Origin: Dactylellina haptotyla
Taxonomy: Eukaryota > Ascomycota > Orbiliomycetes > Orbiliales > Orbiliaceae
NCBI GenBank assembly: GCA_031310005.1
Contig: CM062379.1
Location: 5,146,001 to 5,210,000 of the forward strand
Direction: 5' to 3'
DNA length: 64,000 nucleotides
Shown here: piece by piece, positions 13,610 to 22,893 of the stretch
How the letters are laid out: every line of letters begins with the position of its first letter
Position numbering within the stretch: position 1 is the first letter of the stretch
Made by a program: the position numbers and the translations under genes
The notes under the pieces: generated by a model
Told to the model about the DNA's origin: nothing
Databases searched by the model: none
The model's input: only the letters and a program-made list of their open reading frames with translations

Positions 13610-14681
13610 ATGGACAGACACTCACTAAGATCTTCGTTTTTGAATCGCTCTTTTACTTTATATATTACAATCCTATTAATATCGTTATTCTCTTTTTCAT
13701 ATGCCGCTCCCAGCCAAAGTCCCTTTCACCAGGAGGCCTCTTTGGAGAATATAGAGGCACCGACGGCCACAATAGAAGCGGACCTGGTAAAACGAGCACC
13801 ATCGTACTCGCCTTCGGCGGTACGAAGCTCCAGTTCCTCCGCGACTTCAACTCCAAGCGCTACGCCTGATGACTATGTTGCGCCGTTTCCTCGGGCCTTC
13901 GACACTAGCATCGCCTTGAACAACTTTACAGCGCCTGGCTGTCAACCATTCTTCCAAAATTTCCTGAATAACGCCTCATTTGTCAACTGTCTGCCACTCT
14001 CGTTTTTTATCCAGGTAAGCAATCCCCACTGTATACCGTTCCAATGGTCTCGTTTGAAAAAAAAAATCAATAAACTAACAAAACAAGGGGCAGAACTCGA
14101 AATCGTGGTTCGACATTACCAAACATGGTATCGTCCCAGTAACCCAAGCACTCACCGCCTCGTGCAGTGTTGATGCAGCCGCTTGCAACGCCATCATGAA
14201 CGACTTTGGCAAGCAATTGCTCGATGCCAGCAACTGCGGTGCGGACTTTAAAGCCCGTAACCCAGTTGTGGTCCAAGCATATGCCTCGTTCATCTCGTAT
14301 CCGGTCGTGTTCGCCGCCGGGTGCCAAAGATCGGAAACTGGGTTCTGCTACGCTGACGCGGTCACGAACAGCACAAATGCAGCTGACACATACATCTATC
14401 TCGTTCCACTGGGGATCCCTATCCCCGGAGGCGCACGGCTCTCCTGTTCGACGTGTCTGCAGAAGACGATGAGGATATACTCCGCCGCGGCGATGAACAC
14501 CTCGTTGCCAATCTCATCAACCTATGGCGCCGCAGCAAACTTGATCAATCTTGGCTGCGGGCCTGACTTTGTGAACACCACGGTGGCGGAAGCACAGCTA
14601 GGGTCGGCGATATCGTTAAGCTCACGGACGTGGATATCATCAATCTCATTCATCGCAATATTATCCATGCTATTCCTCTAG
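13610..14681 (+). CDS. DUF7729-type secreted, probably GPI-anchored protein
   Basis: The function of this fungal family is not known to me; members look like cell-surface proteins. Exons are 13610-14014 and 14094-14681, joined in phase 0, giving 330 aa. Residues about 14-33 form a hydrophobic signal peptide ending SFSYAA. A dibasic LVKRAP at about residue 60 looks like a Kex2-type site and would release a propeptide. A serine/threonine-rich stretch follows (about 64-87), then a cysteine-bearing domain with several N-glycosylation sequons (NFT, NAS, NST, NTS, NTT). The C terminus ends in a hydrophobic tail (WISSISFIAILSMLFL), typical of a GPI-attachment signal. The run LSCSTCLQKTMR is a family-like paired-cysteine motif. 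It sits alone between two long gene-free regions. The DUF7729 assignment is from memory of the family pattern; secretion and the tail signal are seen directly. Confidence 0.82.
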
Positions 14682-15391
14682 GGTAGTATCTAATTCACAG
14701 AAATATATAATATAAGGCGTTTGAATATTTTTGGTGTTCGTTCTCTTAGCCGTTGTAATGTGTCCACGTCCATACCCTTTCTTTGCGATATACATACGTT
14801 TAGGTCAGCTTTTCTATCAGGCTACTTTTACTGCATCAGGTGTTCCGGTTAAAAAATTATCTTCTTTTGGTCTTGTGAGCTTTTCTTTGGGAATTTCTTT
14901 TTCGGTTTTAGGGAATCCTTTGTTTGGCGGCTTAGGGTTGCTTTTTGGCTTTTGGGAGAGCCATTTTCTTCAATATCTTATGGGAAAGAGAATATATTCT
15001 TTTTGATTATGTTTAATTGCTTCTCTCTACTAACTACCACCTTTCTATTAATTCGCTCACTCATTTTTCTTCTTTTATTATATTTACTTGAACACTCATT
15101 TGTAAATATCAAATAAAGACATATGCATTCAAGAATAAATCGGATTGAATAGGCAGTTGACAATTCTCTTTTCTCTGGGGATTATCTCTAATGATGCAAC
15201 AGGCATATTTGCAATTTATTCGGTGTTACGTATAGTAGCTCCGACCGGGTTCAAAATTGGAGAACGTCAGCAAGGAAAGGCTATTCTGATCCCTGAAAGG
15301 CCCGAGAACCAGGGATGACGGCTGTAGTCGAGGGACAGGAACGAAAAAATTGGGCGAGCTCGTTTTTGTCCTCTTCATGAGAGCTCAACCC

Positions 15392-15653
15392 TGCAAGGCC
15401 GTAGTTCGTATCACCTTAAGAGGCGAGGAATCTCTATCTCGTACACACCTAGCCTTGCAAACGAGCCTATTTTCCCATTTTTTAAAAAAAGAATCTGGAG
15501 AGCGAACGAGGTAAGGGATCCTAGGAAGAAAAAATCTGTGGAAACTCCAGGCTACTCGGGCCCTTCATGGGCCCTCCGTATTTCTCCGTGTAGATAACAC
15601 CCGCAGCTGCGAGGCTTACGCTATGGCGTTCTATAACCTCGCAACTATAGCAG
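15392..15653. repeat. Cluster of short inverted repeats
   Basis: Three pairs are visible: TGCAAGGC (15392-15399) with GCCTTGCA (15452-15459); GGGCCC (15558-15563) with GGGCCC (15569-15574) around a 5-base loop; and TGCGAGG (15608-15614) with CCTCGCA (15637-15643). They could fold in RNA. Stems of 6-8 bp also arise by chance, so this is only a structural note. Confidence 0.35.
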
Positions 15654-15990
15654 GCCCGGCCTTTCGAGGTCCAGACGAACCGACGCTTAGTGCGTTGCCT
15701 CGACGTTAACCTTCCGTTCGAGACAGAAAAAAGTGTTTACCCCTTTTTCTGTTGCACAGGAATAGCGAAAGAAGCTAAGACGGGAGTTGAATAGCGTCGC
15801 GATCATGCTATATCTCTGCACACCCTTTTCTGAATTTTTCTCACTCTCAACATCACTGATTGATAAATAATTAATGTTTTGAGAGTTCGTATACACACTT
15901 TGCTGGCCCGGACCAGGTAATATTCCTTGTGCCGTCGACGTGCGGACCGGACGGCCCCAGAAACAACGGGCATGTAATATTATCTCAGAC

Positions 15991-16011
15991 GACTCGACTC
16001 GACTCGACTCG
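15991..16011. repeat. Pentamer microsatellite (GACTC)n
   Basis: Four perfect copies of the five-base unit GACTC plus one base, in non-coding DNA about 950 bases past the end of the metallophosphatase gene. Confidence 0.8.
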
Positions 16012-16964
16012 CGGGCGCGCACAGAAACACGCCATCTCGCCAGAAAACTCCCCAATGTTCGGATTTTCGATTTTCGCGGACGGTTGTGGTCCGCTGTGCA
16101 ACGGACAATCCAACTGTTAGACCAGGCCGGCAGATTGGCAGCGATTGTCCCAGGGCCCCACGCTTGGGGGATCAGCATAAGACACGCACATATCGGATCG
16201 ACAGCTGGCCACCCGCTCGACGACGTCTGTCGGTCTGTCCATCCCTCACTCTAGCGCTCTAGTCCCTAGGACCGTACATGCAATGCCAGCCCGGCGGATG
16301 GGGGATGGATAGACATGCCTTGGATAGACATCCACGTGCCCGCGGCCTTCGCTTGTCTTGGAAGCTTATTTAGACAGCTGCGCGAGCAGTGAGATACTTG
16401 ATACAAGTCTGTTTTATATTCTGCAATCAGAAATACTATGGGGTCCATTCTTTCCACCCACCGGAGGGGCCACGTCTTCAGATTTTCTAAGTCTGGAGTC
16501 GTTTGCAAAGCCGCACACCGAGCTTCCCCACGCATGCAGGATGCGGAGATGTTGGCTTGGCTGAGTAAGCGGGTCCTTGCCAACCCGTACAATCGTTTCC
16601 GGTCATGCAAATTTGGCCCGAAAAAAGACAAATAACAAAGGAAAACGAGAATGTGAGAAATAAAACAAAACAGAATGTCAAGAAAGGGAGAAATGGATTA
16701 TGCCTATGTACAGATGTGTTCTGGGTCATCCTGCCCTGCTGGATGATGCGACCAAAGGGAGATTATTATGCCTATAAGATGTATAATCCAGGATATTTAA
16801 CGCCGTAAACCCACCATCGCGCGATAGCAATAACGAGAAAACAAACCATCCAAATGTTTGCGTAATGAGGGTTGTATTACCTGCCCACCTTCTTTCTCAG
16901 CTGAGAGGGGGGAAATAAGCAACTCGGAACACCTTGAAAAAAAATTGATATCACAAAAAACGGC

Positions 16965-18760
16965 TTACGCCTCTGTAACCTTTCCACCGTCAACGATAAC
17001 TTGCTCGTGCAGCCTTCCGTTATCTTCGGACTCCGTTCTCTTCCAAGTGCTGATTCTCCCAGAAGGTGCATCGATCTCAAACATGCGTATCCTGCGAATA
17101 TAATTGTTATACCCACCGTATCTAAAAAATTTTAAGTGTTAGCATCAAACATCAAGCTGATATAGATGGGTGCGTAAGCAGGACAAGCATACCCTCCGAA
17201 TCCGGATCCACCGCCGTAGCACATCCACAGCTGCGGGTGCCCATCCTGCCTCTCTAAAGAACAATAATCATTCGCATGGTCGTGGCCGCAGGTTACAACA
17301 CCAACCCCAGAATCCATGAGGGCCTTGCTAAAGTTCGTGTTGAATCGGGGCGCAGTGACACCTTCTCTCCACTCTCCCACTATCACGTTCTTATGTGTAT
17401 ACTCCGGCAACGGTATGTGGATAAATGCCATCTGTAGATGTATGCCGGAGTACTGCTTAATACCGGCGCTGAGGCTCTCACGCTCATCTAGGAACCATTG
17501 AACCTGCTCCGGCTTAATCCAATCGTAGCCTGGGTAATTCCTTTCGTCGGGCGAATACGAATGGGTATCGAGGAAATAAAGAGTAGCCGCCGGGTGGTCA
17601 GCCTTGTGCGACATAATCTGGAGATGATAATTGCCGACACCAGGGATAGTTTCTGGTCCTGGTTCGGACAACGATAGTGGAAGGGTTTCAGTCAACGCCA
17701 TCAGTTCGTGGCGCTTTAGACTGCCTTCGTCATCATGATTTCCATAGATCGTAGCATAAGGAATACCCCGTTTGATGAAGATATCCGCCATTTTGAACAA
17801 GGGCTAGAAATTGAAGGATTAGTGTTGTTATAACACTGATAGGTAAGGTTTGGAATTTAGACCTACAGTTTGAGAATCCGGAGAGGATTCACCGTTAACC
17901 TGGTCGCCAGTGAGGACAGCCAGGTCTGGCTTCTCTTCATCCAATATCTTACCGACGAACTCCAGCGTTCTCGGATCGGCCTCACATTTCGTACCTTTGA
18001 TGACGGGCCACTCGTCGCGACATTCGCCAACGCCAGTGGAAAGATGTAAGTCTGCGAAATTGTAAACGTCAGTTCTATGTTAGGACCCAAAAATTTGTCC
18101 GGCCAGGTTCCGATAATGGTGCGTACCGGCGACCTGAATAATCTTAAATTTCCCAGTCTTCCCGATTCTTAATTTCGGCGTCTTGTGCTTTTCCGCGGTA
18201 CCGTCGGGCGAGCCAATTCGAACGCTGAGCCTCGCCTCTTTCCCAATCCTCAAAGGATTCTCTTTGATCTTCCAGTCTAATCTTGGATCCTCGGCGTCCG
18301 GTCCGAACAGTACATCCACAGCTGTAACGGCATTGTGCTTCAGCTTGCCCCTCAGAATCCATATCCCGCCAGCTCGTTTCTCCCACAGCTCCCCTTCCTT
18401 CTCTGGCTCGGGCTGTGTTCTCGAAAGCCTGACATCCAACACAACAAGCTCATCGTCGGTCAACTCCTTTTCATGTTTCCTAATTACATGCACGAAGGCA
18501 TGGTGGATCCAGTGTTCTTCCAGATATAGGTCCTTCTCGATCCTGTACCACGGCGCCTCCTTCTTGCACCCGCTGAGGATCTTGAGGCATGATGCGATCT
18601 CGATATCGGTGATGATCTGCTGGTCGTGATGCTGGGGTAGTCGGTTGTGTATGGCGTTAGGGAGGACTCGGTATCGGCTATCGAGAAGTGCGACGAGTAA
18701 GAAGGCGAGTAAGGAGAGGACGCCTAGCTGGACGGCTGTCCGAACTATCCTCCGGGCCAT
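16965..18760 (-). CDS. Membrane-anchored calcineurin-like metallophosphatase (Dcr2/Sia1-like)
   Basis: A two-metal phosphoesterase of the purple-acid-phosphatase-like group that includes yeast Dcr2 and plant PAP29-type enzymes. Exons on the minus strand are 18760-18127, 18051-17867, 17803-17193 and 17121-16965; the joined frame is 528 aa. A basic start (MARR) and a hydrophobic segment at about residues 8-27 indicate a signal anchor, which would put the catalytic part in the lumen or outside. An N-terminal domain of about 180 residues precedes the enzyme core. The metal-binding blocks occur in order: ADLHLSTG (after intron 1), LTGDQVNGE, YGNHDDEG, then a histidine in FIHIPLPEY and GHDH in VVTCGHDHAND. 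The C terminus, on the last small exon, has GGYGGYNNY, usual for this group. All expected metal ligands are present. The substrate cannot be told from sequence. Yeast Dcr2 acts in cell-cycle entry and in turning off the unfolded-protein response; whether this holds here is inference. Confidence 0.9.
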
Positions 18761-19353
18761 GTTGAGGGCGTGTCACACAGGCCTGCGAGCTTGTTGGCGA
18801 TGCTTGTTATACTATGTCAAACTTGGCACAGCTTGTATGTCGTTTGGTAGTTGGATATGTTGGTGGCGATACAGCTCATCCTTCGACCGTGCCTTCGTTC
18901 CCCAGACAGAGCACCGCGCCGAGTGGTAGCTAGGCAGGTATTGGCTAGTCGGGTGGTATAGCGCGTGATTGATGGCGGGCGAGGCCGCTCGCTCGCTTGC
19001 AATTGGGCGCCGTCGATTGCAACACGCTGCAACGCAGAAACGCCAATCCCACAACTCCTCGACTGTTGCTGCGGCGGAGACGACGACTACTCTCATATAT
19101 TTAGTCCTTTTCACCCATATAAATATACTTCGCCGTTTGTAACTCCTACACGGCTGTATCAAGACCCTAGAAGGTGAAATAAGCCAACTATTGTAATAAT
19201 AATAATACTTGGTCAAGCAAGTGGATCTTCCACTTACTTGCGAGGACGACCTTTGTTCAACCCATATTATACCTCCCAAAGATGAACAACTTGGAAGATA
19301 TATTCTACACATATTCTATATTATAAGCTTCTTTACGTCTAAACTATTACGAG
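18761..19353. promoter_or_regulatory. Divergent promoter region, metallophosphatase / secreted orphan
   Basis: 593 bp separate the two start codons, and the genes are transcribed away from each other. The half near the phosphatase is GC-rich; the half near the orphan is AT-rich and contains a TATA-like sequence. No coding frame here shows support. Confidence 0.6.
19118..19125 (+). promoter_or_regulatory. TATA-box-like sequence
   Basis: The sequence TATAAATA lies 229 bp upstream of the ATG of the secreted orphan. Distance and context fit a TATA box with a 5' UTR of about 200 nt, but no start site is known. Confidence 0.35.
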
Positions 19354-20529
19354 ATGACACGTCCAAGATGGCTAGTATTTTTTCTATCACACATCCTCGT
19401 AAATTATCATTGTAGCTCATTCATCGACGCCCGTGTGGTCCCATCTCTTGAAGTCCGGGATCGAGAGCTGTCTGGCTCGCTTCATAACGAACCATATCTT
19501 CAAAAGCGTAGATCTAAACCCCCAAAACTTTCAAAAAGTACCGAAGACTTCATCCTCTACGGCGGTGACCCACATATCCCCCAAGACGTAGAGCCCGACC
19601 CCGTCTGGCTCTCTAAAATAAACATAGATGGCGCCAAAACACCCGATCCGGGTGCCCAGGTATCCGAAGCCTACAAGGTATCCGTCGACGCGGGCATGCG
19701 GCTCAAGGTTGCCGTTTCGGACGCCCACGCAAAAAACTTGGAACAGGTGTACAAAAGCAAAGACATCCTCAGCGCCGCTAATAACTATAAACTGGAAGGT
19801 GACGTCGAGGCGTCCTTTAGAGGCGAGTACCTGCCGACACACGCACTAGGTGCGGACACGATGGATCTCGAAACCGCCGGGCTCAAACGATTGTACGCTG
19901 CTATGACCGCGGACAACGAAACGACCAGCGGCCTGCGCATGTCTAACGATTACAGCGCCATGTCAATTGAAAACGCTGAAGGCGGTAATTTACCTGTTTA
20001 TTCGTTTTGGGCGTCTCTGAGCGATGGCATGCTCGCCGCCAGAAGAGTGCGAAAATACGATGACAAGCCCGGCCCAGGTGACAAGAAGGACGTGAAGAAG
20101 ATATCCTTTTCAGACGCCCTTTATACCTCCTGGCTCCGGTACACGACCGCCGTGGGGATGGTCGACCCTCCCCTTGGGTTAAACTTCGTATCAATTCTAG
20201 ATATACAAGACAACGAGACCATCGAGATTATCTTAGAAGCTTACAAAGTCGCCAAACTCGATCCCGTAGATGGTGATATCAAGAAACTACAGGAGAGCGG
20301 GCGCCTCCCGGATTCTAAAAACATTTTAAGGGCGGGTCGAGCATCCGGGGATCAGAAGGAACAGAGCATCTTCGAAGCGTTGATAGGTACTCCGTTGACG
20401 ATGGGGATAACGCAGTTCCTGGTCGACCACCGAGATGCTATGGGTCACTTGGAAATAGATTACGTTGGCGTTGTGTACAATACGCCAACTAGAGAGTTCA
20501 CTTTGGCGGTGAGAGTATCTTTGTCCTAA
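19354..20529 (+). CDS. Secreted orphan protein of unknown function
   Basis: I do not recognise a family. It is a single exon of 391 codons. Residues about 5-26 are hydrophobic (LVFFLSHILVNYH and flanks) and look like a signal peptide with cleavage near SFIDA. A dibasic site, LQKRRSK, at about residues 49-55 could be cut by a Kex2-like protease. The rest (about 340 aa) is soluble and mixed alpha/beta in character. It has no cysteine at all (the only one, at residue 20, lies in the signal peptide), which is unusual for a secreted fungal protein. Two N-glycosylation sequons are visible (NET twice). A run of lysine and aspartate (about residues 231-248) may be a surface loop. It is divergent from the metallophosphatase. 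Codon use is normal and the frame uninterrupted, so it is very likely a real gene. It may be lineage-restricted. Confidence 0.78.
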   Translation: MTRPRWLVFFLSHILVNYHCSSFIDARVVPSLEVRDRELSGSLHNEPYLQKRRSKPPKLSKSTEDFILYGGDPHIPQDVEPDPVWLSKINIDGAKTPDPGAQVSEAYKVSVDAGMRLKVAVSDAHAKNLEQVYKSKDILSAANNYKLEGDVEASFRGEYLPTHALGADTMDLETAGLKRLYAAMTADNETTSGLRMSNDYSAMSIENAEGGNLPVYSFWASLSDGMLAARRVRKYDDKPGPGDKKDVKKISFSDALYTSWLRYTTAVGMVDPPLGLNFVSILDIQDNETIEIILEAYKVAKLDPVDGDIKKLQESGRLPDSKNILRAGRASGDQKEQSIFEALIGTPLTMGITQFLVDHRDAMGHLEIDYVGVVYNTPTREFTLAVRVSLS

Positions 20530-21401
20530 ATATAAGTCAGGTTCTCTCTCCTGAGCGTTCCATCCCACCGCTATAGGGCACGGCTACTGATACTGGTCAT
20601 TGAGAAACTATATTCGATTCGCCGAGATCTTATTTATAGACTTTGGAATAACATTTGTTTTTTGTAGTTATTTATCTTTCCTTTTTTTTGCTGTCCGTCT
20701 ATAAATTTCATTCATTCCATTCCGTTGCGTTATGCAAAAATTGCAAGAAGTTATCGCCACCTGCTCCGCATGAAATCATGATCAAACGTAGATGTGAAGA
20801 GGAAAAATAAAAAGAGAGACATGACATCGTGACTAGAATTGAAGATATGAACCATTCTCATAATAGTAAAAAAAAGAGGCATTATAGCGTGAATCGAAAA
20901 ATGAAAACGAAAAGACATCAAGTCCCCCCATCCCATAGTTCAAGTCCTGAACAAATAAAAAAGATACTTCCAAATGGGGAACCCGAGGTCGAAACGAAAA
21001 GGGAAAAAGGGAGTTATCTATAAGGAAAACTACCGAGTCTGCCGCACCCTAACTACAAATATGAAGAGAGAAGGAGAAAATGCAAGTACATAAAAGTATA
21101 TCATAGCGTCTGTGCTGAATAGACCATCTTTCTGTAAAAAAGATTCTCCGAAGGTAGGAAAAGCACCAAGAGGAGAAAATGGAGAAGTCAAGGAGACGGG
21201 CAAATACCAACATGCATCCTAGAGTCTCCGTAATAGGATATAAAGATAGTTATATATCCTAGTAGATAAAACGTTTCGTTTCACATACACAGGAGAGAGC
21301 AAGATACTGAAAACCCCGTACGCTAAAGCGTGATAAACGAGAGCTTAAAAAAGGGACGAAGAGAATTCGGGGATTATAGATGATTGGAGAATTGGGTAGC
21401 T
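20530..21401. other. Intergenic region between convergent genes
   Basis: 872 bases holding the two facing 3' ends. It is A-rich on the plus strand from about 20800 to 21380, consistent with 3' UTR of the minus-strand gene. No coding frame is supported. Confidence 0.55.
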
Positions 21402-22181
21402 TTAAAGAGAAGCTCTATCCCTTTGGATTCGATAATTAACGCCTTCGACAGCTGGATCATCAACGAACCAAGTGACTTTGTCTCCCAGAAGCGAGTTGAC
21501 AAGGGTGCATGGCAATCCTCCGTCCGGATTCTCGAATATCTCCTTCATGATTTCTTTCTTGCCACCGCCAGTTGCCACGAATGCACACTTGAGGGCGTGC
21601 TTGATGACTGGCAACGTCAAAGTAATCCTCTTGGGTGGCGGTTTCGGCGAGTCTTCAATGGGAGCTACCCAGGCGTCGACCTCGCGGAGTAGCTCGTGGT
21701 TGGGGAACAAGCTGCAGGTGTGGCCGTCAGGGCCGCATCCCAAAAGGAGGAGGTCGAATATTGGCTGCTTGACGCTGTCCTTGGGGGCGAAGTGCTTGAT
21801 GAGCTGCTCGTGGTACTGGTCCGCGAGCTCTTGGGTGTCATCCAGGTATTCGGTGTCGATGGGGATGACGGCTGGTTGGGGTGTGTCTTCGGGAAGCTTG
21901 TCCAGAAGCTCTTTCTTGAGGAGACAAAAGTTCGAATCCTCGTCGTCTAGGGGGACGGCCCGTTCGTCTGCAAAGAAGATTTGCCATTTGTCCCAAGCAA
22001 TCTGTCCAATGGCATCTTCGGAGAGAAGGGCTTGGGCGAGTATGGAGGGCAGGGAGCCGCCTGAGACGGCGACCTGGAATCTGTCATGTCGGTTGATGGC
22101 ATGTTTCTGGCAATCCAGGACGTAGGTGAGAAGAGCCGAAGCTAGGGAGTCCCTTGAGGCATAGCTGTGCACGTTGGCCAT
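21402..22181 (-). CDS. PGL: 6-phosphogluconolactonase
   Basis: Hydrolyses 6-phosphogluconolactone to 6-phosphogluconate, the second step of the oxidative pentose phosphate pathway, in the cytosol. It is the counterpart of yeast Sol3/Sol4. Single exon, 259 aa, which is the normal length. I start at 22181 (MANVHSY) because it is the first ATG; the frame opens further upstream only at a TTG. Motifs in order: VAVSGGSLP near the N terminus (phosphate-binding loop), WDKWQIFFADER with VPLDDEDSN, LLLLGCGPDGHTCSLFP (the family hallmark), then KRITLTLPVIKHA and FVATGGGKKE. The C terminus ends WFVDDPAV followed by about 15 residues. No peroxisomal targeting tail is seen. The gene has a very long upstream gene-free region. 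Confidence 0.96.
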   Translation of the reverse strand: MANVHSYASRDSLASALLTYVLDCQKHAINRHDRFQVAVSGGSLPSILAQALLSEDAIGQIAWDKWQIFFADERAVPLDDEDSNFCLLKKELLDKLPEDTPQPAVIPIDTEYLDDTQELADQYHEQLIKHFAPKDSVKQPIFDLLLLGCGPDGHTCSLFPNHELLREVDAWVAPIEDSPKPPPKRITLTLPVIKHALKCAFVATGGGKKEIMKEIFENPDGGLPCTLVNSLLGDKVTWFVDDPAVEGVNYRIQRDRASL

Positions 22182-22404
22182 GGTTGCTTGTTGGAATGGG
22201 GGGGTTTTCAACAAAAGGAAGGTCGGTGTGGTCTGGTGGTGGGCGTCTGCACTGGACGATAAGGGAAGAAAAGGAAGAAGTGGAAGAAGAAGCGGAAGAG
22301 GGAAGAGGAAGATGGAAGTGCGAGAGAGGGCAATTGACCAGAAAGGGAGAGTGGGGAGGGGCTAAAAGAGAGAGCGAGGGAGAGAGCGAGTACTTGTTCA
22401 GGTC

Positions 22405-22429
22405 GGTGGTGGTGGTGGTGGTGGTGGTG
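22405..22429. repeat. GGT trinucleotide microsatellite
   Basis: Eight copies of GGT, about 220 bp upstream of the lactonase ATG and likely within its promoter or 5' UTR, where it would be read as ACC on the sense strand. Confidence 0.85.
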
Positions 22430-22873
22430 TGAATGGAAGGGAATGGTGGCGGATGTGTTGAAGGAGGTGGGTGACGTTGATAGCTCAGAAAAACGTGGGC
22501 GAACCGAGCTGCCGTTTGGAGGGGTAGCCCTCTCCGCTGCTGAATGAATACTTATATGTAGCTAAGGCGAGTAAGTACTTCGGGGAGGTATCTTGCTGGC
22601 TGGCGGCGTTCCGTCGGCTGGTTTGAGTTTAAAGCGAATCGAACAATCGAATCGAACAATCCTCAAGCTTTTAGCGGATGGCCTACTCGCTACCACTCGC
22701 CCAAGCTGGTTGGCTCCGTGTGCGTCGGACTTGCAGCGCTGTCAACGGTAGCTTCTAGAAGATCGTATGTACGGCGGCAGAGAAACGGGATCTCTCTCTT
22801 CCTCTGTCTTTGCTGTCTGCTGTCTGCTCGTTCTCTCTCTCGTTTGTTCGGATTTCTATCTTTGTCGTTTCCG

Positions 22874-22893
22874 GTTACGTTACGTTACGTTAC
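22874..22893. repeat. Pentamer microsatellite (GTTAC)n
   Basis: Four copies of the five-base unit GTTAC in non-coding DNA upstream of the lactonase gene. It does not match the common fungal telomere unit TTAGGG. Confidence 0.75.

Larger units (their letters stand above)
14682..16964. other. Gene-free 2.3-kb stretch with hairpin-forming segments
   Basis: Lies between two genes whose 3' ends face each other. The first 450 bases are T-rich 3' flank of the DUF7729 gene. Between about 15390 and 15660 are several short inverted repeats, described separately. A pentamer tract lies at 15991-16011. The minus-strand open frame at 15687-16178 shows no motif and I do not call it a gene. Confidence 0.5.

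Noticed and set aside
15687-16178. 163-codon minus-strand frame
   Set aside because: ATG-started but without domain, signal peptide or codon pattern; overlaps a microsatellite.
22874-22893. GTTAC tandem copies as an interstitial telomere
   Set aside because: The unit does not match TTAGGG, and only four copies exist.
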